This document shows, one piece after another, positions 1-9,389 of a DNA stretch of 44,877 bases. Source of the DNA: Bacillus sp. ISL-34. GTDB lineage: Bacteria > Bacillota > Bacilli > Bacillales > DSM-1321. The notes under the pieces were generated by a model. That model saw only the letters and a list, made by a program, of their open reading frames with translations, was not told the DNA's origin and searched no databases. Numbering within the stretch: position 1 is the stretch's first letter; every line of letters starts with the position of its first letter. The DNA lies in the NCBI RefSeq assembly GCF_018613325.1, contig NZ_JAGGQJ010000012.1, forward strand, positions 1 to 44,877, in the 5' to 3' direction. The translations under genes and the position numbers were made by a program.

Positions 1-46
1 TCAGTTTTCAAAGAGCAATTTTTTGTCGTTTTTTAGCGACTTGATT
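1..46 (-). promoter_or_regulatory. rRNA operon leader with boxA-like sequence
   Basis: Read on the minus strand, bases 17 to 1 give TGCTCTTTGAAAACTGA, the boxA-like sequence found in leaders and spacers of Bacillus rRNA operons. A small GTCG/CGAC hairpin precedes it. Tandem promoters immediately upstream favour the 16S leader over an internal spacer. The 16S gene itself would lie beyond the left edge. Confidence 0.7.
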
Positions 47-75
47 AGCTTAACACCTTTCAAACATAAAGTCAA
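47..75 (-). promoter_or_regulatory. rRNA operon promoter P2
   Basis: Minus-strand TTGACT (75-70), a 17-bp spacer and TAAGCT (52-47). This is the promoter nearer to the presumed 16S gene. Tandem SigA promoters about 80-90 bp apart are typical of Bacillus rRNA operons. Confidence 0.7.
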
Positions 76-129
76 CAACAAGTTATCATTTACTTGTTTG
101 TCTTTTTTGTCTCAAGCGGTGTATTTAAT

Positions 130-158
130 ATATTAGCACTTGCATTTAGATAAGTCAA
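130..158 (-). promoter_or_regulatory. rRNA operon promoter P1
   Basis: Minus-strand TTGACT (158-153), a 17-bp spacer and TAATAT (135-130), 83 bp upstream of the equivalent P2 position. The same -35 hexamer and spacing as P2 support a tandem pair. Confidence 0.7.
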
Positions 159-260
159 TTAAATCTTTTGAAATTCTCTTCATTTTTTTCATGAGCAAAC
201 TTCTTCTATATATACACCACTTTCTAACTAGAAGCCGGACCCTGCCATTGAATTATCAAA

Positions 261-296
261 AACAGGAGGGCAGCTGATTATAGCCACCCTCCTGTT
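261..296 (-). terminator. ptsG terminator
   Basis: A perfect 10-bp stem, AACAGGAGGG (261-270) with CCCTCCTGTT (287-296), starts 9 bases past the ptsG stop codon. A short U run follows on the minus strand. It separates ptsG from the downstream rRNA promoters, which point the same way. Confidence 0.85.
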
Positions 297-304
297 ATTA
301 ATGA

Positions 305-2374
305 TTATTTATCGATTGAAATTACATCCGCTTCTTCCCTATCTACATTTCCGGCCTTTTCAATCTTCACACTTTCACCTTCTGATAGGTTAGTGAAGAC
401 GATTGGCGTAATGATAGAGCTGGCATTGTTTTTGACATATTCTATATCAACTTTAAGCAATGGCTGTCCGCTTGTCACTTTATCTCCTTGAGCAACAAGT
501 GCTTCGAAACCTTTGCCTTCTAGCTTAACTGTATCGATACCGACATGTATCAAGATTTCACGTCCAGCTTCGGAAACGATACCTATTGCATGTTTAGTCG
601 GGAATAGGTTAACAATCGTACCGTCTACCGGAGAAACGACCAACCCTTCCTCGGGTACAATTGCAAATCCATCACCCATCATTTTTTCAGCAAAAACTGC
701 ATCAGGCACTTCCGTGATCGGTTTTAATTCCCCTTTAATAGGAGAAACAAAGCGTTCGGAAACTTCATCCGTCCGTAAAGGTTTCGGGACGACATCCTCG
801 ATTTGCTTTTCCACACCTTCTTCAGGAGACGCTTCTACTTTACGAGGCCTTTTTCCATCGATGATATCTTTCATTTGCCCCTTGATCGTTTCTGAACGCG
901 GTCCGAAGATTGCCTGGATGTTATTGCCCACTTCCAGAACTCCAGCGGCACCAAGTTTCTTTAGCCTATTTTTATCAACGTTACCGATGTCATTGACTGA
1001 TACACGAAGACGGGTAATGCAAGCATCTAAGTGAGAGATATTTTCTTTTCCGCCCATGGCATCCAAGATATCCCCAGGCAGACTTCCAGCCGAACTTGCA
1101 GATCCGTCCGCTTCCTCATTCTCTTCCTCTTCACGGCCAGGAGTTTTAAGATTAAACGTCCTTATCGCAAATCGGAATCCAAAGTAATAGATAACCGCAA
1201 AGACTAAACCAACCGGAATAACAATCCATGCATTGGTTTGCGGATTAATTAAACCAAATAGTACGTAATCGATTAAACCACCAGAGAACGTCATCCCGAT
1301 TTTCACGTCCAGTAAATGCATGGTCATGAATGATAGACCTGCAAACAGACAGTGAATCCCGAAAAGTACCGGTGCAACAAATAAGAATGCAAATTCAAGT
1401 GGCTCAGTAATCCCAGTCAAGAAAGATGTAAGTGCTGCAGAAGCCATCAAGCCCCCGACTATTTTCTTTCTTTCAGGTCTTGCTTCATGATAAATGGCCA
1501 AAGCCGCAGCTGGTAACCCGAACATCATGAATGGGTATTTACCAGTCATGAAAGTACCGGCCGTTAAATTCTGTACGCCATCTTTAATTTGTGCCATGAA
1601 GATGGCCTGATCTCCTCTGACTGGCGTTCCCCCGCCTTGAGGGATATAGCTGCCAAATTCGAACCAGAATGGCGAATAGAAGATATGATGCAACCCAAAA
1701 GGAATCAGCGCACGTTCTACAATCCCAAACACTAAAGCTCCCAGAGTCAGGTTAGCACCCAACATATTTTCGGAAAATGAATTTAACCCCGATTGAATCG
1801 TCGGCCAAATCAAAATCATCAGCAACCCAAGAATAACTGCGCTTGCGGCTGTTACAATGGGTACAAAACGTTTACCTGCAAAGAATCCTAAATAAGAAGG
1901 CAGTTCGATTTCATAAAATTTATTATACATGACAGCAGCCATGACACCGACAATGATACCGCCGAACACGCCCGTTCCCAACGTTGGGATTCCCAGAACA
2001 TTGCTATACACCGCACCATTGTTCGCAATGTCGGCAGCATCAATGCCAAGAACGGTTCCCATCGTTACATTCATAATCAAGAAACCTATAATCGCCGCCA
2101 GGCCGGCAACACCATCTCCACCAGCTAACCCAATTGCGACCCCAACAGCAAACAACAAGGGAAGATTCCCAAAAATAATATTCCCGGCATTCTCCATTAC
2201 CGATGCGACCATTTCCACTCCGCCACTCGCAAGAAACGGGGCGATATCCAACAAAGTCTCGTTTTGCAACGCATTACCAAACGCAAGCAAAATTCCGGCC
2301 GCCGGTAAAATGGCTACAGGAAGCATCAAAGCTTTTCCGATTTTTTGCAAAACACCAAACAACTTCTTAAACAT
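305..2374 (-). CDS. ptsG: Glucose-type PTS permease EIICBA
   Basis: This is a membrane permease of the phosphoenolpyruvate sugar phosphotransferase system; it imports and phosphorylates glucose, probably. The 689-aa chain has the order C-B-A: membrane EIIC at about 1-410, EIIB at about 435-510 with the phosphorylatable Cys in the DACITRLR motif (C452), and EIIA at about 540-685 with active-site His in ILIHVGIDT (H610) and a supporting His at about 595. Length is close to the roughly 700 aa of B. subtilis PtsG. AGAGGAGG precedes the ATG. The upstream glcT gene and the GlcT-type RNA target favour glucose over N-acetylglucosamine. ptsH and ptsI, which follow ptsG in B. subtilis, are absent; a terminator closes the unit. 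Confidence 0.93.
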   Translation of the reverse strand: MFKKLFGVLQKIGKALMLPVAILPAAGILLAFGNALQNETLLDIAPFLASGGVEMVASVMENAGNIIFGNLPLLFAVGVAIGLAGGDGVAGLAAIIGFLIMNVTMGTVLGIDAADIANNGAVYSNVLGIPTLGTGVFGGIIVGVMAAVMYNKFYEIELPSYLGFFAGKRFVPIVTAASAVILGLLMILIWPTIQSGLNSFSENMLGANLTLGALVFGIVERALIPFGLHHIFYSPFWFEFGSYIPQGGGTPVRGDQAIFMAQIKDGVQNLTAGTFMTGKYPFMMFGLPAAALAIYHEARPERKKIVGGLMASAALTSFLTGITEPLEFAFLFVAPVLFGIHCLFAGLSFMTMHLLDVKIGMTFSGGLIDYVLFGLINPQTNAWIVIPVGLVFAVIYYFGFRFAIRTFNLKTPGREEEENEEADGSASSAGSLPGDILDAMGGKENISHLDACITRLRVSVNDIGNVDKNRLKKLGAAGVLEVGNNIQAIFGPRSETIKGQMKDIIDGKRPRKVEASPEEGVEKQIEDVVPKPLRTDEVSERFVSPIKGELKPITEVPDAVFAEKMMGDGFAIVPEEGLVVSPVDGTIVNLFPTKHAIGIVSEAGREILIHVGIDTVKLEGKGFEALVAQGDKVTSGQPLLKVDIEYVKNNASSIITPIVFTNLSEGESVKIEKAGNVDREEADVISIDK

Positions 2375-2471
2375 AGGTTTTCCTCCTCTTTACTGTTTTT
2401 CCATGCTAATAAAACGGTTACATTAAACGATGGTATTCATCTTCCCACGCATCAGAATTCAAATGCGAAAA

Positions 2472-2555
2472 AGGCATAAGCAAAGATAGGATTGAAATGA
2501 AAATTCAGGTATATAATACCCTCTTTCTTAACAATCATTCTCCTCACTTATGCCT
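2472..2555 (-). terminator. GlcT-controlled leader terminator of ptsG
   Basis: AGGCATAAG (2472-2480 on the plus strand) is the exact complement of CTTATGCCT (2547-2555). On the transcript this makes a long-loop stem followed by U5. The upstream arm overlaps the RAT element, the arrangement used by BglG/GlcT antitermination. Confidence 0.85.
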
Positions 2556-2574
2556 GATCGAATCAGTAACACGT
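2546..2574 (-). promoter_or_regulatory. RAT antiterminator site for GlcT
   Basis: The transcript here contains GTTACTGATTCGATCAGGCA, closely resembling the ribonucleic antiterminator of B. subtilis ptsG. Its 3' part is shared with the first arm of the terminator. GlcT bound here would block the terminator when glucose is available. Confidence 0.85.
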
Positions 2575-2588
2575 AAGTTAATGTACTT

Positions 2589-3431
2589 TTATTTTATTTT
2601 CTTTTGTAATCGTTGGATATGCATCGTTAGATAGACAGCTTCCGCATCACAAACCGGTTTGCCTAATTTCTGCTGCATAATTTTTATTAGCTTCCAAGCG
2701 ATATTGTAACACAAAGGATATTCTTCTTTCAATAGCAATGCTATTTTTTCGGGTTCCTCTACTTTTTCCTCAGCCAACACCCTGTCTATCATGAATCTTA
2801 AATGACGGACCAAACGTGTATAATCTATGCTATCCTTATTAATTTGTACGTTGAGCTGTTCTTCAACGACTTGGATAAGCTGATAGATTAACTGCGAATG
2901 CTGATTGACTTCCGATAAGTCTTTATTTGATATTGCACTATGAATATGAAGCGTAATAAAGCCGATTTCCCCATCGGGTAGGCCTATGCCTGTCTTATCA
3001 TGAATTAAGTCGATTACATCAACGGCAATATCATGTTCAAAAGGATAAAGGGTTATCGTTTCTTTCAAGAAAGGGTTTTTAATAGTCATTCCTTGTGAAA
3101 CACGCTGAAGGGCGAACAATAAATGATCAGTTAAACCGACATGTATATGTTCATTTAGTTTTCCAGTTACTCGGTCGTTAATGAGATGAATGGATTCTAT
3201 AATGGCAGCTTGAAGATTTTGATCGATCTGCGGCAAAAGTTTTTTGTAACTTTCCTGTTCCTTGACATTTTTCAGGACAAACGTTTTCTCCGCAAGTTCC
3301 GGACTTAACTCTTCGCCTTTCTTTCGGTTGAAGCCTAAGCCCTTTCCAATAGAAACGACTTCTCCATACGACGGATGCGTGGCAATCACCACATTATTGT
3401 TCAAAACCTTTTCAACGATAAAACCATTCAT
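2589..3431 (-). CDS. glcT: Transcription antiterminator of ptsG (BglG family)
   Basis: An RNA-binding antiterminator that lets ptsG be transcribed when glucose is present. The 280-aa product has an N-terminal CAT RNA-binding domain (about 1-60) followed by two PRD domains (about 65-170 and 171-280). The conserved PRD histidines are visible in NEHIHVGLTDH, TLHIHSA, RLVRHLRF and YLTMHIQRL; EI/HPr and EIIB phosphorylate such residues. The frame is open for 14 more codons, but the ATG at 3431 has AGAGGGAG at good distance and matches where B. subtilis GlcT begins. It lies directly upstream of its target, and the leader between them carries the RAT. Confidence 0.93.
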   Translation of the reverse strand: MNGFIVEKVLNNNVVIATHPSYGEVVSIGKGLGFNRKKGEELSPELAEKTFVLKNVKEQESYKKLLPQIDQNLQAAIIESIHLINDRVTGKLNEHIHVGLTDHLLFALQRVSQGMTIKNPFLKETITLYPFEHDIAVDVIDLIHDKTGIGLPDGEIGFITLHIHSAISNKDLSEVNQHSQLIYQLIQVVEEQLNVQINKDSIDYTRLVRHLRFMIDRVLAEEKVEEPEKIALLLKEEYPLCYNIAWKLIKIMQQKLGKPVCDAEAVYLTMHIQRLQKKIK

Positions 3432-3505
3432 TTTTCTCCCTCTTTTTTTCTCAAAGTCATCCCTATGCCCCATACAGGATAAAGTACTTAGTACTTAGTC
3501 CTTTT

Positions 3506-3535
3506 ACTATACACGATATGAGCTTTCTCTTACAA
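3506..3535 (-). promoter_or_regulatory. Probable glcT promoter
   Basis: Minus-strand TTGTAA (3535-3530), 18-bp spacer, TATAGT (3511-3506). Between it and the gene is a double heptamer, AGTACTTAGTACTT (plus strand 3483-3496), which could be an operator or chance. Confidence 0.5.
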
Positions 3536-3543
3536 CATGAAAG

Positions 3544-3567
3544 AAGAGCCCCGAAATCGGGACTCTC
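3544..3567 (-). terminator. pbuG terminator
   Basis: Hairpin with arms AGAG-CCCGA and TCGGG-CTCT (3545-3566), followed by TTCTTTC on the minus strand, 18 bases after the pbuG stop. Confidence 0.75.
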
Positions 3568-3584
3568 CTTACTTACTTGCATTA

Positions 3585-4916
3585 TTACTTCAAGAAAATG
3601 AAATATAGCAGGAAGACGACTCCAAGACCCCACATGATTGGGTGAACCTCTTTAGCTCTACCTTTCATCGACATGGTGATCGGATAGAAGATGAATCCAC
3701 AAGCTATACCTGTCGCAATTGAATATGTCATGGGCATCATGATAACCGTAAAGAAGGCCGGAACCGCAATTTCGAACTTCTGCCAGTCAATATTTTTAAG
3801 TGAAGATGCCATTAATACTCCGACTATAACCAATGCCGGTGCAGTTACCGCAGATGTCACCACTGAAAGAAGCGGGAAGAAGAAAAGGGATAGGACAAAA
3901 AGCAACCCTGTCACTACAGCTGCAAAACCGCTTCGAGCACCAGCTGCAACACCTGATGTAGACTCTACATAAGATGTCGTTGTGGATGTACCAAGAACTG
4001 CACCTGAAACGATGGATAATGAATCAGCAAGTAATCCTTTTCCCACTCTAGGAAGAACATTATCCTTCATCAGTCCAGCTTGTTGCGCAACAGCCACCAA
4101 CGTACCGGCTGTATCAAAGAAAGCCACGAACAAGAAGGTCAATATAACGATTAACATTTGACCAGTGAAGAGATCACCGGGATTTCCAAAGGCATCGAAC
4201 GCAACCCCGAATGTAGGCGCTATGCTTGGAACGGCACCGATAATTTTTTCCGGCACCGGAACTTGTCCAAAGATCATTCCTGCAATGGCTGTAATGACCA
4301 TCCCTATGAACACGCCGCTTTTGACGCCTCTCGTCATCAAAATGACGGTTACGACAATTCCAAACACAGCCAATAAAGTATTTCCTGATGTCAAGTCGCC
4401 CAGCCCGACAAGAACACTGTCATCATTCGTGATGATTCCAGCATTCTGAAACCCTACAAAGGTAATGAATAAACCGATACCGGCTCCAACTGCGTATTTC
4501 AATTCGACTGGGATTGCATTGATGATTTTCTCACGTATTCCCGATAGGGAAAGCAAAACGAAGATAATACCTGAAATCAATACTCCTGTTAAAGCCGTCT
4601 GCCAAGGAATCCCAAAGCCAAGGACAACGGTAAAAGCGAAGAAAGCATTCAATCCCATACCTGGCGCAAGCGAGATTGGATACCTGGCTATCAGTCCCAT
4701 CAATATCGAGCCGATTGCGGCAGATAAGGCGGTCGCTGCAAAAACCGCTCCGTAGTCCATTCTCAATTCATCCGGATAGTCCTCGATGCTTTGTAAAGTC
4801 AGCATCACAGGGTTAACAACCAGGATATATGCCATTGAAAGGAACGTAGTCAGTCCACCAAGTATTTCACGGCGATAATTAGTACCGAGCTCGTTAAACC
4901 GAAAATAATTTTTCAT
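3585..4916 (-). CDS. pbuG: Guanine/hypoxanthine permease
   Basis: A cytoplasmic-membrane purine base permease of the NCS2/AzgA-like family, used for salvage of guanine and hypoxanthine. The 443-aa product starts MKNYFRFNELGTNYRRE and continues with GGLTTFLSMAYILVVNP, the hallmark N-terminus of the group; the APGMGLNAFFAF and FVAFFDTAGTLVAVAQQAG segments form the substrate-binding halves. About 12-14 membrane spans are apparent. Length equals that of B. subtilis PbuG (about 440 aa). AGGGGAG lies seven bases before the ATG. It stands alone between its own promoter, guanine riboswitch and terminator, so it should be repressed by guanine. The riboswitch supports the substrate call. Confidence 0.93.
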   Translation of the reverse strand: MKNYFRFNELGTNYRREILGGLTTFLSMAYILVVNPVMLTLQSIEDYPDELRMDYGAVFAATALSAAIGSILMGLIARYPISLAPGMGLNAFFAFTVVLGFGIPWQTALTGVLISGIIFVLLSLSGIREKIINAIPVELKYAVGAGIGLFITFVGFQNAGIITNDDSVLVGLGDLTSGNTLLAVFGIVVTVILMTRGVKSGVFIGMVITAIAGMIFGQVPVPEKIIGAVPSIAPTFGVAFDAFGNPGDLFTGQMLIVILTFLFVAFFDTAGTLVAVAQQAGLMKDNVLPRVGKGLLADSLSIVSGAVLGTSTTTSYVESTSGVAAGARSGFAAVVTGLLFVLSLFFFPLLSVVTSAVTAPALVIVGVLMASSLKNIDWQKFEIAVPAFFTVIMMPMTYSIATGIACGFIFYPITMSMKGRAKEVHPIMWGLGVVFLLYFIFLK

Positions 4917-4958
4917 TATGAGTCTCCCCTATCATAAAATCATAAGCCAACAGAAAAT

Positions 4959-4982
4959 GCCCCCTTCGATTTCGAACGGGGC
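4959..4982 (-). terminator. Riboswitch expression-platform terminator of pbuG
   Basis: GCCCCGTTCG (transcript) pairs with CGAAGGGGGC with one internal mismatch, followed by ATTTTC. The overlapping AGTCAAGCC (transcript, plus-strand 4980-4988) is fully complementary to GGCTTGACT in the aptamer (plus-strand 5044-5052), giving the alternative antiterminator when guanine is absent. Confidence 0.75.
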
Positions 4983-5039
4983 TTGACTGCGGTCATGTAA
5001 AGAAGTGGCGGTTTATCCATGCTCGCCAATCCATACACA

Positions 5040-5104
5040 TCGTAGTCAAGCCGTTCACGGCAGCTTGGTAGAAACTTTTGGGCCATATCCCCAATATTAT
5101 ACGA
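5040..5104 (-). ncRNA. Guanine-class purine riboswitch upstream of pbuG
   Basis: The 65-nt aptamer has P1 TCGTA/TACGA, the L2 core GGATATGG, the invariant GTTTCTACC junction, and a 7-bp P3 CAAGCTG/CGGCTTG closing L3 CCGTGAA. The discriminator after P3 reads GACTA, that is cytosine at position 74, which specifies guanine/hypoxanthine rather than adenine. Confidence 0.93.
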
Positions 5105-5133
5105 CAATTATGTTTTTTTATTATTATAGGTAT

Positions 5134-5162
5134 AGTGTACCAATCACTAAAATAATCGTCAA
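5134..5162 (-). promoter_or_regulatory. pbuG promoter
   Basis: Minus-strand TTGACG (5162-5157), 17-bp spacer, TACACT (5139-5134), about 30 bp upstream of the riboswitch aptamer. Confidence 0.6.
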
Positions 5163-5166
5163 TATA

Positions 5167-5210
5167 CCAAACGAATATTTTTTATGTAATTTTAGGCAAT
5201 GTTCGCTTTT
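5167..5210 (-). promoter_or_regulatory. PurBox-like inverted pair (PurR)
   Basis: Two inverted CGAA-centred sites flank an AT-rich spacer of 18 bp just upstream of the pbuG -35: AAAAGCGAACATT on the minus strand (5210-5198), one mismatch from the PurBox consensus, and CCAAACGAATATT on the plus strand (5167-5179), more degenerate. pbuG is a PurR target in B. subtilis. PurR binding here is inferred. Confidence 0.55.
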
Positions 5211-5304
5211 CGCTATATATTCCTTACTTATTATGGCTATATATTCGCCAACATACGGGAAATGTAAGTAATCTACATATTCAAAAATTATTTTTAAGCA
5301 AAAA

Positions 5305-5334
5305 AATCAGTGAAGGATATTTCCTTCACTGATT
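5305..5334 (-). terminator. guaA terminator
   Basis: A 12-bp stem, ATCAGTGAAGGA with TCCTTCACTGAT, follows the guaA stop and is trailed by seven U residues on the minus strand. Confidence 0.88.
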
Positions 5335-5350
5335 GGATGATTTTAATCTT

Positions 5351-6907
5351 CTATTCCCACTCGATCGTTGCAGGCGGCTTAGACGTAATGTCATAAACTA
5401 CGCGGTTTACATGGTTTACTTCATTAACGATTCTCGTTGAGATGATTTCAAGTACATCCCATGGGATTCTTGCCCAATCGGAAGTCATTCCGTCAATGGA
5501 TGTAACCGCACGGATCCCGATAGTATAGTCATACGTACGCGCGTCGCCCATTACCCCTACGCTTCGAATGTTAGGAAGCACCGTAAAGTACTGCCAAATT
5601 TCGCGTTCCAAACCATTCTTTTTAATTTCTTCACGTAAGATATGGTCAGATTCACGGACGATTTCAAGTTTTTCATCTGAAATTTCGCCTAATACACGAA
5701 TACCTAAACCTGGACCCGGGAATGGTTGACGCCAAACGATTTCATCCGGAATGCCCATTTCACTTCCAAGCGCACGCACTTCATCCTTGAATAGAGTATT
5801 CAAAGGCTCAATCAATTTAAATTGCATATCTTCCGGCAGACCGCCAACGTTATGATGCGATTTAATTGTTTGTGCAGTGGCCGTACCACTTTCAATAATG
5901 TCTGTGTAAAGTGTACCCTGTGCAAGGAAATCAATTCCTTCGAGCTTCGTTGCTTCGTCATCAAATACGTAGATGAACTCGTTACCGATGATTTTCCGTT
6001 TTTGTTCCGGATCTGAAACGCCAGCAAGTTTCGATAGGAAACGTTCTTTTGCATCGACCTTGATTACGTTCATATTGAAGCCTTCACTGAATGTTTTCAT
6101 TACACCTTCGGCTTCCCCTTTACGAAGTAATCCATGATCAACGAAAATGCATGTCAGCTGATCGCCAATCGCTTTATGGATCAATACAGCAACAACGGAT
6201 GAATCCACACCGCCGCTCAATGCGCATAACACTTTTTTATCTCCGACCGTTTGACGGATTTTCTCCATCTCTATTTCAATGAAGTTCTCCATTGACCAGT
6301 CGCCTTTGCAGCCACAAACGCCGAATACGAAATTTTTCAAAATGTCATTACCGTATACTGAATGACGGACTTCAGGATGGAATTGCACGGCATACAATTT
6401 ACGTGACTCGTCACTCATAGCCGAAATCGGACAAGACGGGTTCGTCCCATCTACTTGGAAACCTTCAGGCGTTTCCACCACTAAATCACCATGGCTCATC
6501 CAGACGATTTGTTCTTTCGGCAGGTCACTGAATAATTTAGACTCATTTTGGATGGCAAGTGTCGCTTTTCCGTATTCACGGTTTTTCGCTGGTTCCACCT
6601 TTCCGCCAAAATGTTTAGTCATAAGCTGCATGCCATAACAAATACCGAAAATCGGAAGGCCCATTTCGAATATGCGTTCATCACAACCAAATGCATTTGC
6701 ATCATAAACACTGTTCGGACCACCTGAGAAAATGATTCCCGTTGGGTTCATCTTCTCGATTTCTTCTACAGTAATTGTATGAGGATGAAGCTCACTGTAC
6801 ACACCGAATTCACGGATACGACGAGTGATCAATTGGTTATATTGGCTTCCGAAATCAAGTACTACGATCATTTCCTGGTTTTTTTGCAATTCTGTTTTCC
6901 CCGGCAC
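5351..6907 (-). CDS. guaA: GMP synthase (glutamine-hydrolysing)
   Basis: Cytosolic enzyme converting XMP, ATP and glutamine to GMP, the last step of de novo guanine nucleotide synthesis. Order: class I glutamine amidotransferase (about 10-200) with nucleophile Cys in FGICYGMQL and the HPE triad part in QFHPEV; ATP-pyrophosphatase domain with P-loop LSGGVDSS; C-terminal dimerisation/XMP-binding domain ending KPPATIEWE. The frame can be extended to a TTG at 6925, but the GTG at 6907 has AGAGGTGA six bases upstream and gives 518 aa, close to the 513 aa of B. subtilis GuaA. A guanine riboswitch precedes it. pbuG lies downstream as a separate unit. Confidence 0.95.
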   Translation of the reverse strand: MPGKTELQKNQEMIVVLDFGSQYNQLITRRIREFGVYSELHPHTITVEEIEKMNPTGIIFSGGPNSVYDANAFGCDERIFEMGLPIFGICYGMQLMTKHFGGKVEPAKNREYGKATLAIQNESKLFSDLPKEQIVWMSHGDLVVETPEGFQVDGTNPSCPISAMSDESRKLYAVQFHPEVRHSVYGNDILKNFVFGVCGCKGDWSMENFIEIEMEKIRQTVGDKKVLCALSGGVDSSVVAVLIHKAIGDQLTCIFVDHGLLRKGEAEGVMKTFSEGFNMNVIKVDAKERFLSKLAGVSDPEQKRKIIGNEFIYVFDDEATKLEGIDFLAQGTLYTDIIESGTATAQTIKSHHNVGGLPEDMQFKLIEPLNTLFKDEVRALGSEMGIPDEIVWRQPFPGPGLGIRVLGEISDEKLEIVRESDHILREEIKKNGLEREIWQYFTVLPNIRSVGVMGDARTYDYTIGIRAVTSIDGMTSDWARIPWDVLEIISTRIVNEVNHVNRVVYDITSKPPATIEWE

Positions 6908-7029
6908 AAACGTCACCTCTATCAATGTAATTCACTCATAAAGTCGAGTGATAATTTCTTATAAAAAATATTATCATAAAAAAAGAAAAACTAAAAATCC
7001 ACCCTCAAAAATACAGAAAAAGTATAGAC

Positions 7030-7068
7030 GAAGGCAGATTTTCAGCTTTCCTGATAAAATCCGCCTTC
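7030..7068 (-). terminator. Riboswitch terminator of guaA
   Basis: The transcript forms GAAGGC-x-GATTTT with AAAATC-x-GCCTTC (one mismatch in a 13-bp stem), followed within ten bases by U5. The proximal arm overlaps the 3' strand of P1 (7065-7068), so aptamer and terminator share bases. Confidence 0.8.
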
Positions 7069-7133
7069 ATAGTCAAATCATTTACGGTGATTCGGTAGAA
7101 ACTTTCGATCCATATTATCGAGGATATATGAAG
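7065..7133 (-). ncRNA. Guanine-class purine riboswitch upstream of guaA
   Basis: The 69-nt aptamer has a perfect 7-bp P1 CTTCATA/TATGAAG, P2 TCGAT/ATCGA around AATATGG, the invariant GTTTCTACC, and P3 CGAATCA/TGATTTG around L3 CCGTAAA. GACTATG after P3 gives C74, so guanine specificity. It is the second such element in about 2 kb. Confidence 0.93.
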
Positions 7134-7161
7134 GATATATTAGTTTAAGTTAGTTTTTGTT

Positions 7162-7191
7162 ATTGTATCAATATAATAAAAACCTGGTCAA
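7162..7191 (-). promoter_or_regulatory. guaA promoter
   Basis: Minus-strand TTGACC (7191-7186), 18-bp spacer, TACAAT (7167-7162). The -35 overlaps the stop codon of the upstream transglutaminase gene. No terminator lies between, so read-through from that operon is possible. Confidence 0.7.
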
Positions 7192-9389
7192 GAGCTAGTT
7201 TTTCTCATCAAGCTTTCCCAACCCTTTTGAAAGTGTTTCCATTCTCCATCTTCCACGTCTCCACGATATAACATTAACTCGTATCCAGCCGTCAATTCAC
7301 TCATCTCATCCGTATCATACACTGCATCCACATAGGCGGCGTACTCCCTTAAAGTTTGCCCCTCCGGACGAACTATACCAGCTTGTTTTAATTGTTTCAA
7401 TAATATTAAATAGGCTGTCGAGAAATGAGCACCGGTTTTCTTTCTATAACGAAGAATCTGCAGATGAGGAATCCACTTCCTTCTGAAGAAATAACCAATA
7501 GAAGCGAGAATCAGTACACCTGACAGTGTGATGGCAATCCATTTTAAGAACCCATCCATGTTCCCGGTACCAGTTTTCTCGGATGATTGAGTTTCCCTAT
7601 CGGGTGTATCCTGGCGTTCCCTGGTCTCTTTCTTTGTTTGCTCTTCATTAATTGGAGTTTCTTCAGGGTTCTTGGTCACTTCCTGTTTCAATTCCGAATC
7701 GTAAAATTCAACTTCCCCATTGAAACCCTTTGTCGGCTCGAAGGGAACCCAGCCTATCCCTGAAAAATAAACCTCTACCCAGGAATGTGCATTATTATTG
7801 GTCACCTTATAAACGGATTCGCCATCAAGGATTGACTTTTCCCCTTCCGTATAGCCCTTTACCCACCTTGCAGGTATATTGGCAGCTCTTAGTAAAACAA
7901 CCATTGCACTTGAAAAATTATCGCAATACCCTATCTGTGTCTCGAATAAAAATTGATCGACATAATCTTGATTGCTATCCGGATACGGAATATCGTCCTT
8001 GGAATATATGAACTCATGCCCGTCAAAATAATCCTCAATGGCTTTTGCTTTATCGTACCAATTCGTTTCATTCCTTGTAAGCCGGGATGCCAATTCATAT
8101 ATCCGGTTTGGCATTCCCTCTGGAAGCTGAGTGTTTTTTTCCATTAGTAAATCCATTGATTCGTCGGGTTCCGTTACCTTCCTTAACTCAGCTATATCAA
8201 AACTCGGCATTTCATAAACCAGTTCATACTCTTTCAAGGACAGTCGTTCGCCATTATCCTGTTCAGAAATAACTTTGTCCATACCCTGATAATATTTGAA
8301 ATCCATCCCGTTTTTGCCCTCAACCTTTTTTAAATACCCGGACTGCGGATGAAGGATATGAGAATATGATTCCGTCATGGACACTTTTGCCGTCATTTCT
8401 TTTGTCCTTACCACTTCAGGAACGTCGTAAATATCTAAAGATGCCATATCCTGCCCGTTGGAAAAAGCGTGAAAGTCCGTTTCCAGTATGGAAACCCACC
8501 CTTTACCGGTATAAATATCCTTATTCTCGACCTTCCAGTAATGTCCTGCAGGGGCATTATTATAAAAAACGATGGAACTATCCGGCTCTATCGAACCGCC
8601 AAGATCCGAATCGTCTTCATCATAACCGACACTTTTACGCTTCGAACCACCGTCTTCTTTCCCCGCTTTATCAGAATAAGAAGTAATATAAGGCACCGGG
8701 TCCGGCCACTGCGGAGAGAGTTTTGGGGCAGCGAAACCAACAAGGACACTCACCAATATCATGCCGGTCAGCATCAAGATCCACTTATTGATCGAAGCCA
8801 ACGAAAACTCGATCCTCTCCTGAATCGTCAGTCGCAGCAGGGACAGCAGACCTAGCATCAAGAACCCGATGATGATGATTCTAATCATCGCCTTATCCCC
8901 CACATAGGGAGTGAATGTGTCAAGTACAGATATAAAAATCACGGTTAACATAAAAAAGAAAAAAATGCTTTGCCTTACCATCACCCAGTAATGGATCAAA
9001 TATGTTACAAGCCAAAGAAGGACAAAAAATAGAAACGTTCGAAATGGATTTGTGATCAACTCCCAATTCCCATCATATATAAAACCAAGATTGCCCGTAA
9101 AATCCGCTAGAAATCCTTTCATCCATGATAATTGAAATAAAGCGTCTTTCGAATGGAGGAACTGTAATGAAATCATTATATAAGCACTAATGAGAATGAA
9201 CCGGATTGACCAATGTATGCGGAAATAATGCAGCAGCAGGGAATAGAGCAAAAATAGTATAAAAATGATGATATTACCTGTATCAGTGAGTTTATCGACA
9301 GGCCTTAACCATTCAGTAATCAACAACAGACCAAATACATACATGAGGACGTGCATGAACCTTTCCAATTTTGCGGTGGTGACATTCAT
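7188..9389 (-). CDS. yebA: Membrane transglutaminase-like protein (YebA type)
   Basis: A membrane protein of 733 aa with a surface-exposed transglutaminase-like domain; biological substrate unknown. About six membrane spans fill residues 10-220, an extracellular region follows, and a last span lies at about 615-633 before a cytoplasmic tail (the DUF4129-type end). The transglutaminase core shows Cys489 in IGYCDNFSSAM, His535 in NAHSWVEVYF and an acidic Glu551 in WVPFEPT where many relatives use Asp. A low-complexity E/T/R-rich linker (570-610) joins core and last span. The ATG overlaps the yeaD stop as ATGA, and GAGGTGAT precedes it. With the DUF58 protein and MoxR ATPase it forms the conserved MoxR-DUF58-transglutaminase operon, next to guaA as in B. 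subtilis. Confidence 0.88.
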   Translation of the reverse strand: MNVTTAKLERFMHVLMYVFGLLLITEWLRPVDKLTDTGNIIIFILFLLYSLLLHYFRIHWSIRFILISAYIMISLQFLHSKDALFQLSWMKGFLADFTGNLGFIYDGNWELITNPFRTFLFFVLLWLVTYLIHYWVMVRQSIFFFFMLTVIFISVLDTFTPYVGDKAMIRIIIIGFLMLGLLSLLRLTIQERIEFSLASINKWILMLTGMILVSVLVGFAAPKLSPQWPDPVPYITSYSDKAGKEDGGSKRKSVGYDEDDSDLGGSIEPDSSIVFYNNAPAGHYWKVENKDIYTGKGWVSILETDFHAFSNGQDMASLDIYDVPEVVRTKEMTAKVSMTESYSHILHPQSGYLKKVEGKNGMDFKYYQGMDKVISEQDNGERLSLKEYELVYEMPSFDIAELRKVTEPDESMDLLMEKNTQLPEGMPNRIYELASRLTRNETNWYDKAKAIEDYFDGHEFIYSKDDIPYPDSNQDYVDQFLFETQIGYCDNFSSAMVVLLRAANIPARWVKGYTEGEKSILDGESVYKVTNNNAHSWVEVYFSGIGWVPFEPTKGFNGEVEFYDSELKQEVTKNPEETPINEEQTKKETRERQDTPDRETQSSEKTGTGNMDGFLKWIAITLSGVLILASIGYFFRRKWIPHLQILRYRKKTGAHFSTAYLILLKQLKQAGIVRPEGQTLREYAAYVDAVYDTDEMSELTAGYELMLYRGDVEDGEWKHFQKGWESLMRKTSS

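Noticed and set aside
513..1034. 173-codon plus-strand frame inside ptsG
   Set aside because: Antisense shadow of the EIIA/EIIB coding sequence, rich in Ser/Thr/Pro as such shadows usually are.
8366..8855. Long plus-strand frames of 106 and 128 codons inside the transglutaminase gene
   Set aside because: Antisense shadows of a well-supported gene; no ribosome-binding sites.
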